Below, piece after piece: positions 54,401-64,000 of a stretch of DNA of 64,000 nucleotides. The translations under genes and the position numbers were made by a program. The stretch comes from Prostheceraeus crozeri (lineage: Eukaryota > Platyhelminthes > Polycladida > Euryleptidae), in the NCBI GenBank assembly GCA_907163375.1, contig CAJQUW010001694.1, positions 186,001-250,000 of the forward strand. The letters run 5' to 3'. Numbering within the stretch: the stretch's first letter is position 1; each line of letters starts with the position of its first letter. The notes beneath the pieces are model-generated. The model was not told the origin of the DNA, searched no databases, and saw nothing but the letters and a program-made list of their open reading frames with translations.

Positions 54401-57400
54401 CTCCCGCTCGGGAGGATGACACTAAGCAATTCTTCCTCATGAAACGAGTCTAAATTTCGTATATTTCGTAGTCTCAAATTTTGTGCATAAATCAGCCAAG
54501 CATTTTTCCTTTATTTTGAAATTGATATGCGAATTGAAATGCTCTAAAAGCACTGAATTGCAAAGTAAGTCATTTCGCTTTCGTTCACTATTATAAAATT
54601 TATTAATAGCATGACATCCAATTTCTTTTTAATTCCCGTTGCATACCATGAATGCAGTAAGGGAAAAAGTGAAATTCTTTAAGCTGCATTTGAAAGTCAA
54701 TTCGAGGGCTAATGTGATGCTATAGGGTTGAAGATGACAACTGGATTTCAGATGCTGACACATGTTATTTGAATTACTTCTGTACCAGTCCACAGACAGC
54801 TGCTATACAGCCAAATTTATAACCATCTATAGAACATATCTTTGTCAATAAGTCCTGTGGTGAACAAGTACATGTACTAGAATTAGAACGGGCCCGAATT
54901 TCACGGTCGGCATCGTCCGCTTTTGCATAATATTGCCTTAAATCTGTCAAAAAGGATTACATATAATTTTTAGTTCAAATAAATCAAACAACTGCGGAGA
55001 TAGGTCGCTCATCAATTTGTGTGTGATTGGATCTGTCAAATAGCGTCTACACAAGGTAATTGATGCAATGAGTAAGTAACTTAAGCCTGCTTCGATAATT
55101 GTTGATGCATCACTTGGCCCTCCGAATCAGAGTTAAAAAGACATTTCGGCAGCCGGCATAACCAACATGTCGGACCTTTTCCAGGTCTGTGCGGTACTAC
55201 GATGAAACATGATTGAAAGTATCTGTGAAAAACGCACCACAGCCTGATTCACGCATAGTTCTGTATAATGAAGGCTGCATTTGCATTTCCATTCTAGGCG
55301 CAATATTGAATTGTACGTGTATTACAGTAGGTCTGCAACATGTTGTGATATATCTTTGTAACAAAAAGTCTTCTGCTCGACGGAAGATGAATTTATCAAT
55401 TAGCATGAAACGACCTCTGATGAACGATATAACCGACGTGTGTAAATGCGGAGATGAAACAGGTCCGAAATATTCCAGTTCGAGCCGCTGACCATGCTGT
55501 ACCAGCCAAGACCGGCGAATGATCGTACAGGCAAGTGCCTAAAATCAAACAAGAGGTTAATAATTTTACGCGCTCAGTAAGAATGATGTGTCGTATAGCC
55601 TGTGGCAATTAAATTTTTAATTACATCTCCGGCTTATATGTAATCTATTAATGTAATTCAAGAATATGTTATGCATGTCGTGTTGTAAGCTTGTCTCATT
55701 GATAATAATAATAATAAGAATTTATTTGTAGATAAACAGCCACGGCTGATTGATTTGATGCTTTGATCATATCAAAGGTTGATTAAAAAATGTTATATTT
55801 ATGTAATCTTTGACTTAAAGAAGTAATGAGTTAACTAGAACCATTAAAAGCTCAAATTAGGTCGATGCAGCTCTAAATTTATATAGGATGGTTTTTAGCA
55901 TAGAGATTGAAACGTAGGCCGAGTAGGTAATCATGCGTTGGTTACCTGCGTGTGATTGTACGTACACATGTTGTACTTTGCGTTTATAACCTTCATAAGG
56001 CTGATCGATACACCTACACTACATGAATAAATTGTGTCGGCTTGCTATTTAAACCATTTCTTTCGACATAGCAACAATAGTGAGTTTATACGTTTGGCAT
56101 ATTTTTCACACACAATCTATAGTCACCTCCGAATCATGCTAGTTTAAGGAATATGTTAATAACAGTAAATTACATCACTAAATTGCAATAAAAGTATAAA
56201 CGCAAGATTTGCACAATTAACGGTTTAATTTGTTTCAAAAGAGATGTCCTTTTGGTTACTTGAAAAATAAAAAATGCCACAAATAATTTCTTCATCATAA
56301 TTTCCACGAGATCTTTCGTCCAGTTCTCATCATGGTGGATGCAATGGAAATGAACATGAACCTTAGGCACACACTGCCATCGACTATCACAACGATATAC
56401 ATGTAATTTGTGTAGCATCGGTGTTTAGCGAACTACTAAAACTTAAAAACACAATTCATTTGACACTTCCTCGGTTTTCCACCAGTTCGTTTTGTCCGAC
56501 TACAAAGGCTTGCGATGTTGTCAAGAGATGACCTCCACAGCCAATTTGAGCCTGCTCGCATTTTTCACATGCGGTTCCAAACGGATCAGTAATCAATCAC
56601 TTTGTGCTGAATGGCAACGAGTTCATAGCTCCATGTGCGCAACTGTCATTGCATAGTCAGTACTAGCATTCTTCAATACAAATTTAAAGCATTTCATTTT
56701 GATTTTCAGAACCTTCTCCATAACATGCACCCCTCCAGTAGAATGTGACTTTGTATCGAAGTACAGAAATTTTTGAGGATAAAGGAAATAAGAGATGCTC
56801 AGTTTTTCAGTGAACCAGTAAGCATACCGGTCTGGCTAGTACTATCCAATGCGACTAATACCGGTCTATCGGCGATGATTCAAATATCTCGCAGGTGTCA
56901 TCGAGATACATGAAATATGACACTCAAGATAATTGTAAAATAAAATGGCATAATAGCCGAATTATTATGTCATGAATTCACAATATTTCCAACACCAAGA
57001 CCATCTCTATTTCGGAAGACCGCAGCCAACGGCCGACATCTTTTCCTAACTGGCTGATGATCACAAACAACAGACAGACAATAGATTATTTTGAGACATC
57101 AACCGAAGGACTTGGCTGAGATTGTAAATAGAATTGCTGAATTTTTCGCATCTCCTTAAGCTGAACCGCATGTTAATTGAAATTTAACATTTAGTTAGAT
57201 TTTTCTAAACGAAAATGATGCTGTACAATGATACTTCGTGAAACTGGAGACTGGGAAGTGCTCCAAGATCGGGACAATTATGTTGATCTTGACATATCGC
57301 TTCCAATTTGACCATAATACTTGCTCATCATGCATTATAGCTATGATGCGATGATGATTTATCTTGACATGTACAGGATGTTCAAATTAAATAGGATATG

Positions 57401-60176
57401 CTGTCAAATAGGCTATTCATCTTAGAATTAAATAGCACAGAGCTTCCAATACTTTGGATTTTGTGCAGATACCTGAAGATAGAAGCCTGCCTACTCCATT
57501 CAATACATAAATCGGTAATACCGATCAATAGGAAATACCGAATTATGAAAAAAGTTTGTCTTCTTTTGATTAACATCTAGAAATACTTTGATATAGGACA
57601 AATTCACTGCAGTCTAAAAAAATAGCGCAGAAACCCCGAAAAGGGCAAATTATCAGCGCAATTAGCGCAACTAAGCAAAAATAGCGCACTGCGCAGAAAT
57701 AGCGCAGCGGTGGTCACTGTGGTAGTACCCAAACCTAATATATTCTCTCGGAGCACACGCACAGCTAATACACTCACATGCTATCCTGTGAGCTTAGAAC
57801 GCTGGTAATAGCTGGAAACCGGACGCCGAACCGACCTCGATTTTAGGCCAGTCTCTAATCTTCAGATCTAACGCACAGAATTCCTATTTTTGCAAAATAT
57901 GTTATCATCATACATGTAGATTGACATACTATGCGGTTGAGTCTTGCTTCTTTAGTTATTGTTGAACTGACTTTTAAGTACTCCCATTTTCAGTGTCCTG
58001 TTGCACAGCTATATTTGCAGATTACTCCGTAATGCGCAAGTAATGGTTGCAAGTTAAGTACAAGCACAGTTATAACCAATCAGTCGTAATAAGTATAATA
58101 TCAATCGTAAATACCATTTTATAATGACAAATGCGTATCTAGTGCAACAGCCGAGAAAGTTCGATATCCTTGAGTTATGTTGTTTGTTCTGGAGATGCAT
58201 CTCTTTTGATATACGGCTTCATAGCTTTGAACTTCTCTTCCTACAAAACTGAATTTAACTGATGATGCAGTATTGTCATGATAATTTCTTAGAAAATGTT
58301 ATCTATCATTATTCGAAAATTCACATAATAGTACTGCAATACTACTAATAATGCTGTTACTTTACAATACTATGTACAATTGTAATAATAAGTACGCTTT
58401 ATATATTTGGATTATGCGCTATTGGTGTGATTCATGTGGTGCCATATGCTTTTTGATTTACCATTTAACTAATTAATTCTTAGAAACCAAAAAATTATTA
58501 CTTTAAAAATTTATTGCATCCTAGAAAGTTTAAGTGATCATATTACTTAGAGCACAACCAAATGATATCTCTTCATGTGAGATGAATTGACGAGTAAGTC
58601 GTTCTATCTGAAATATGATTATGGTCTTAAATTGAAAATATCAACAGTATCAACAGACGGTCCATTCAGAAGGTAGGAGGACAGGTGTGTTTCCAATCAA
58701 AATATCAGATCTGACTGATACGAGATTACGCTATAAGATTCACCAAGTGAGAATATACCAGTTACTCACGCCAGAACGAGAAATGAAACACAACAATATA
58801 TTTCACTAAATAAATGAGGTCACCAACTGGAACTAGGTCAGGACAATCATGTTTGGACCTGTAAAGACAATCCGACGTACTACCTAGAAAGTTCTTATCG
58901 ACTTTCCAACGTGTAGTTCAAAAGCACAGTTTAATCCCTAAGTCCAAACATAGCATTCTGATGTCATGACCGACATAAAATATGTAAATAGATGTATTTC
59001 AATAACGTAATTTCAATCAAAGTAGTATTTTCCTGAAAATATTCAACAGCAAATTTTTTTTATCAAATTCATGCTATGATCAATACAAGTATGTAATTGC
59101 CGTGATGATAACTCTGCTTAAATCGCTGAGGGAAAAGTAATTGATGACAGCGATTGATGGAAGCAATCAGAAATCATGGAAAAACCCCCCAAAAAGGAAG
59201 ATGTCCATCTTTGAATACACGAACGCTTCAGCATGTGTAACTTTATATCCATATTCCTCTAGATCAGGCTCATGTGTTCGCACATAGAATGGAAATAAAG
59301 CTATTGCGGTAGGTATGTTTACGAGTTGTCTTACTTGACGATTGCGGATGGTAAAGATGCGTCTGGATTTTCATTTTACGCATTTCATGGAACTGTCAGC
59401 ATATTTCACACATCGTCAACGGATGTCAGTATGTATTCTTTATCGATTTCTCCTTGCCTTAAAAGCTAACTCAACAAAAAAAGACATCACCCTGAACATC
59501 CGTGACTTAGATTTCCAAGCAAACTTTTGAATGCTGATGAGAAGCACAGAACACAAGAAGTCAGATTTGCAAAGTACAAGCCAGAGGTGCAGCACTTCGT
59601 CATTTCATTACTGTGTGTTATCACAACCTCAGGCCAACGCACCATGTAGAAGTGCAAACAACACTCAGACAGTGATAAACATACACGATCTTAAGTATTG
59701 AGACGATGCCTTGTAACGACTATGTGGAAAGACTGAAGTTTACACTCGAAAACAGCGAGAATCGCCAACATCCGGTATGTTTATAGTAAAAGCAAAACCA
59801 ATAAGGGGATAAGTGTTCACTCTCGGTCAATCTTGAGACTTCATGCTGCGATACCACAACCTTCAGTGGAAATTCGTTGGTAAATTCACATGCAGGAATT
59901 TCGCGACAGCATGTTTTACCAACCAATTGCTTTTATTTCTCATGGTCATCATTCGCATATTTTAAAGCGAAAAATACACCTAAGTAATAATCCAAGTTTA
60001 AGGTAACGAATCCACCATTTTCATGTGCGGTACTTCCACCACTGCATAAGTAGGCAAACTCGAAGGCATGAAAGCTGATAACCCAGAACGAGAAGGAAGT
60101 GATTAAGTATTTGAAGAGGACGCATACTCGAAATAAAAGGATGATATAGTCTTTATTACAGAAGAATGACGTATGA

Positions 60177-60180
<4 letters not shown>
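51403..60180. other. Long intron stretch, nothing firmly supported
   Basis: Short microsatellites ((ATA)n near 55701, the GCGCA-rich run at 57620-57712) and hairpins occur. A TACAGGATGTTCAAATTAAA at 57374 resembles a mariner terminus, but no partner was found. A Ser-rich ORF at 53242 is not convincing as an exon. Confidence 0.4.
57620..57712. repeat. Short AATAGCGCA array
   Basis: Four AATAGCGCA copies and two further GCGCAA variants within 90 bp, ending CAGCGGTGGTCACTG. Confidence 0.6.

Positions 60181-60212
<32 letters not shown>
60181..60212. repeat. (AG)16 microsatellite
   Basis: A pure dinucleotide run. It creates a false Ser-Leu repeat reading on the minus strand. Confidence 0.98.
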
Positions 60213-60215
<3 letters not shown>

Positions 60216-60754
60216 TTTCTTGCTTTTTTTAGAATCTCGTGACACAATGATAATGATACTCAAATCAGGGTCACAATTGTTCTTGCAAGGGGTTTGTAAT
60301 TCTCCCTGAGAGCATGAACCAGATTTCCCGCACGCGAGGGCTGGACTGCAATTGCAGGAATGTCTCTATGAATAAATTTCTAACAAAATATTGGAAATAT
60401 CAAACTTCATTAACAGCATTGTCTTTTTTCATTTTTGTCGAAGCTCATATTTTGTTATTATGACATTTTAATCGACACATCATTTAGAATATTATATCGA
60501 AATTGATCGATATTATGTCATTTCAGATGACTCATCTTTTCAATTTGAATTGAAAATTATTGACATCGTTTGAGTTGGAATAAAATGGCTGTGAAATGTA
60601 CACTTTCTTCATTCATCATTGGTACAGGGTACGAATCAGCATCAAAGTGCTGAAGGTGATTAACGCCAGAACACATGCTATAGCATCCCAACAGTGGTAC
60701 ACTCACCATCAGACATGTGTGGCTGCATATCCACCAGAGGTCGAAGTGCATAAT

Positions 60755-60850
60755 AATTGTTTGCCAAAAAGAAACACAGCCATGAATGGTGAACGATATC
60801 TCAACACTCTAAATGAAAAGCTGCAGACTCACTTCGACCTTCATATTCCT
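60755..60850 (+). pseudogene. Tc1-like transposase scrap
   Basis: LPKRNTAMNGERYLNTLNEK, LQTHFDLH matches the segment 'TMNGxRYLxxLxxKLxxHM' that lies between the first and second catalytic acids in one Tc1-like group. No acids are retained; the reading continues 35 codons without family resemblance. No termini were found. Confidence 0.45.
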
Positions 60851-61210
60851 CGCATTTATGATGCTGAAGTAATGCGGTGCATTACCAATTGCTTTTATCA
60901 AATGCGTAAATGCACAACATGGAATTTCATTGAAAAGTACATACACAAGTAGAGAAATAAAACTACTAAAATAGATGTAACTCCTTTTAATACGCCTAAA
61001 ATCAATCGAGTTCTATAACAGAGAATTTGCTGACAATCTTTTGGTTAGAAAATAATATGTCGTGTCTTACACTTGATGTTCCCTCTGATTCAGCGCTGTG
61101 TATGCATTTAACTAAAAAAATGATAATTACGACATCCGCATTATGACAAAAAGAATTAAAAAATAGACGTAGAGCTACTGGCTCTGAGAAAGAAATGCTT
61201 AGTTGCTCAC

Positions 61211-61384
61211 CTTGTTTCCCACATTTAGCCATCGTACGATCTTCATCACTTCCATCACTACAGTTCGGAATTCCATCACATTTCAAAGCAGATGAGATGC
61301 AATAACTCTGATTAAAGTCATGACACATGAAATCGTTTTTCTTGTGACATTTTTGTCTGTTTGAACCATTGGGATCCTTCTTAG
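61211..61384 (-). CDS. Host membrane protein: LDL-receptor class A exon
   Basis: A 174-bp exon, phase 1 at both ends, as usual for LDLa modules. The acceptor tract GGTTTTCATTGCAG precedes it and the donor is CAAG then GTGAGC (61210). It encodes one LDLa repeat: CHKKNDFMCHDF, YCISSALKCDG, IPNCSDGSDED and a final C, with six cysteines and the calcium-binding acid cluster DGxxDCxDxSDE in the form DGIPNCSDGSDE. The last single base plus the first two of the exon at 24193 give Gly, so the two exons splice in frame to LDLa followed at once by a membrane helix. An extracellular ligand-binding or calcium-dependent adhesion role is inferred. Earlier exons lie beyond the window or are unrecognised. Confidence 0.85.
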
Positions 61385-62865
61385 CTGCAATGAAAACCAA
61401 AAATCCTCCATCAAGCATGAAAAGATCAAATCAACAATGATGGAAGTTGCATAGAAGAAACGATATGTTTTAATGATTAATGGTAAGCATGCTTGTCTAT
61501 GCTATCATGTCGAGTATTCAGTTGTTCAATGATTGAAGTAGACTATCATACTTTTGGAGTTTGAACTTAAAACAATTAACCGTTTCGATTAACAAAGAAA
61601 ATTGTTTTCTGTGTTAAAGTGAGTGAATGTGTGGTGCACGCTTATAAGATTATGAACCAAAGCATCATACAAAGGCACATTCATATGCACGAGGCAAGAA
61701 GCTCAATCTCGCAAGGAGAAACTCTCAACAGTAAGCACAGCAACATGACCTGACCAACTCATCACCTCACTTGCAAAGAAAATAATAAACACTTGAAAAA
61801 TACAATCAAACCACTATTTCGTCACAGGCATTAACCGACTGAGCAGAAAAGTTACCGCTCAATGGTCAACAAACTTAAAAATGAAGAATTGTCCACAGTT
61901 TTAGCTTTTTTTACTTAAATACAACACAATGCTTCCAACTGTTTACGCGCGCATTTGCACATGAAACAAAAGCGATGAATAATCATAATAATTTTCTTCC
62001 CTGAATGGAACATTTTCCTTTCGTTCTAAGAAGTGTCGCAGATAGTATCGATGTATATCAATTTACGTCTCTCAAAGCGTGATATGCTTCCTCTTGTATT
62101 CAACTATTCCGCAGAAGCGAGATGGCGAGTAAGTTGCACGCTAGACCTTCGTTTATCTATTCTCCTTTAGCAATGATATCGTCATTTCTCTGGAATGGTG
62201 AATTCTAGCTAATCGATTGTAACAAGGAAATCTCTCTCTCTCTCAACTCGGTGTTAGATTCGATCATGAGGTATTTCGTGCTACTTGAGATGATGCGGTA
62301 CAAGAACAGAATTATGATTTTTCAAAACGCTTCTTATTCCAATTTATTAGCAATAAAAGTAAAACACGTCGCTTATGACCACATACTAAACAATCCTACA
62401 TACGTTATACTCATGACGACATCGAGATGCTCGATGTATTCCATCCGGGATCCTAAATGATTCGGGGTACTAAGTTATTGGGCTATATCGCAAGTGCATT
62501 TGAACAAACTACTCATAATTATTCATGATTTTAGTGCGACTTCAGCGATCGTGTAAGCCCTACAATCTACCTGACGGTCTTTCTATTCACACTGGTTACG
62601 ATTATATCGACCGTGCCATCATCATTCGCCCGTTTCGTGTATGAGTGCAAGTAGCACAAGCTTATATGTTGATAGTTTAACATTTCATTTGATAAGACGC
62701 TGTCAATTAGTAGATGGAGTCGATGAAATTGACATAAGTTAGTAATATTTTCCAATGTAGTGGAAAAAGAGGCACATAAAGCTATGAATGATATACTTGT
62801 TTACTGCAATGATTATGATAATGCTCGTTTACAATAAATAAAATTCAACTGCGTCAAAGAGGTGT
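61385..62865. other. Intron upstream of the LDLa exon, nothing seen
   Basis: No further exon, repeat with supported ends or RNA gene recognised. Confidence 0.4.
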
Positions 62866-63075
62866 CCGTGGCACAGTGGTTGCGTACTTGGACTAGCGAT
62901 CTCATGGTCCAGAGGTCGAACCCGGAAAGTGTCATTGGAAGTCGGCAGGAAGGGCATCCGGACTACAAAACACCACAACGCTCCAAACAAAGTCTGACTT
63001 AAATCAGCACCGTCCAAGACCCCAGTAGGGGTAAAAAGTGACGTAAAACCCGTAAAGAAAGAAAGAAAGAAAACT
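62866..63075 (+). mobile_element. tRNA-derived SINE
   Basis: The head has pol III-type boxes: TGGCACAGTGG (A box, about 62873) and GGTCGAACCC (B box, about 62914). The body contains GGCAGGAAGGGCATCCGG, a motif shared by many invertebrate and fish SINEs, and the tail is (AAAG)n. Target duplications are not clear. Confidence 0.82.
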
Positions 63076-64000
63076 GCATATAATTAATTCAACACAGTTT
63101 AATGGAATCCCTACATTACAGTTTTGATTTTCTCAGTTCTCAATTGCGAAGTATGCTGATATTTGTGATGAAGAAATACGCTGATATTTATCTCATTAAG
63201 GAAGCATCATAGTCACCACTATGGATTTGTAAACAATGACAAAATCAATCGGCCACAATCGTAATGTGATATCTGTTGATTCAGGTTTTTAGGTCATCGT
63301 GGGAATTCATCAAGTATTTTCGATTTGTACCTAATTGCATGGTAAATGAATGCCAATTAATTGATCCTATAATGCATAGCTTAACATGTACAATATCTTG
63401 CCATTTTCCACATGTATGAGTGATGAAGATTTGAATATCTATTTCGTCGAAACTTAGACACCAGAAATTTCTCTGTTCAGAAGACACAAATTGATAAGAA
63501 TAAAGCCGAGACTCGTTCACGAAGTCACGACAACACATTATACATATAGTAATGGATCATCAAATAATTCTTTCCATTTCATTTCTCTAAGAAATCTCAT
63601 CAAATAATTCTTTCCATTTCATTTCTCTAAGAAATCCCTTGACATCAATGCAGCGTGTCTCGATCGCTTAAGATGACGATCTGAGTTTTCAATCAATACT
63701 GATGCACTTTTAACTGCGGTCATTCTGTGGGGATTCGAGACACCTGTGAACTATCCATGTTCAAGCAATCCAATGCAGAGGTGGATTTAGAAATGCAGTT
63801 AAAAATCCAAATCACTTTTCTAAGAATAAAGAATGAATAACGATGGCGAGGCAATGATCATTCAAAGCAATCCTACAAGTGATGGTGTCAACCACACCCT
63901 CCCTGCTACTGGGAAGAGGTTCAGGGGGCTTCTAGGTGTTGGGCGGCCCCATCGCCCACTCCTGGATGTGCTCCGCACACCTGACGCGGGCAACCAACAG
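63076..64000. other. Intron or intergenic, with GC-rich open end
   Basis: Contains the 40-bp tandem duplication (63557-63636). CAGAGGTGGATTTAG at 63777 resembles a hAT terminus. From about 63860 the sequence becomes GC-rich and open on the plus strand, which may be the start of another element cut by the window. Confidence 0.35.
63557..63636 (+). repeat. 40-bp tandem duplication
   Basis: Two adjacent copies of a 40-bp unit containing AATAATTCTTTCCATTTC, identical except near the end; a recent slippage event. Confidence 0.95.

Noticed and set aside
54401-54420. CCTCCCG/CGGGAGG hairpin as a terminator
   Set aside because: A short chance hairpin; intrinsic bacterial-type terminators do not apply here.
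57374-57400. TACAGGATGTTCAAATTAAA resembling a mariner terminus
   Set aside because: No inverted partner or transposase nearby.
59933-60247. 104-codon minus-strand ORF with a Ser-Leu repeat
   Set aside because: Produced by the (AG)16 microsatellite at 60181-60212.
62866-62935. tRNA-like A and B boxes as a functional tRNA gene
   Set aside because: The sequence continues into a SINE body and AAAG tail and does not close a clover-leaf.
63557-63636. Two 40-bp repeats as a CRISPR-like array
   Set aside because: Adjacent copies with no spacers in a eukaryotic sequence: a simple tandem duplication.

Overview
The window reads as DNA of a non-vertebrate animal, probably aquatic; the sequence does not settle the lineage. 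It is AT-rich and intron-rich. It holds a Polinton with an F54H12.2-type capsid gene, many hAT and Tc1/mariner transposons, a LINE relic of a kind common in marine invertebrates and a tRNA-derived SINE. Only one host gene is visible, as two exons on the minus strand: an LDL-receptor class A exon (61211-61384) and a transmembrane plus cytoplasmic-tail exon (23780-24193). Both are phase 1 at both ends and they join in frame, so most of the window would be one intron of about 37 kb filled with mobile elements.

1-8013: the right part of a Polinton (virus-like DNA element), with genes packed on the minus strand. In transcript order they are an unknown 204-aa gene, a small RING-like gene, a DEDDh-exonuclease-like gene, a 136-aa gene, a second RING-like gene, a small virion-type protein, the packaging ATPase, a conserved unknown, a Cys-rich ORF, a chromodomain integrase, a basic core-like protein and a capsid gene that runs off the window. 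The visible part looks whole; polymerase, protease and the other end would lie to the left. It sits inside a hAT transposon (copy A, from 8014).

8014-18485: two nearly identical hAT copies in opposite orientation, A (8014-10073, remainder beyond the Polinton) and B (15153-18485). They flank 5.1 kb that holds a Tc1 element (10099-11759). The flanking 8-bp duplications match across the two copies rather than within B, which suggests that recombination between A and B inverted the segment between them.

18486-35612: a BED-type hAT relic (18971-21668), TAG-rich palindromic repeats (22.3 kb), the host transmembrane exon, a MITE (27256-27655), a hAT relic (about 28 kb), a LINE 3' relic (30.2-31.07 kb), a mariner-like element with a full-length open transposase (31072-32394), a non-autonomous hAT with perfect target duplications (32762-33966), and a decayed transposase-like gene of a widespread unnamed family (33993-35612).

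35613-64000: a decayed hAT gene (40.2-42.6 kb), then a nested stack at 45.9-51.4 kb: an outer hAT with a near-perfect target duplication holding a 1.1-kb foldback palindrome and, further in, a younger hAT with a perfect target duplication. After that come mostly featureless intron, a Tc1 scrap at 60.8 kb, the host LDLa exon and a SINE at 62.9 kb.
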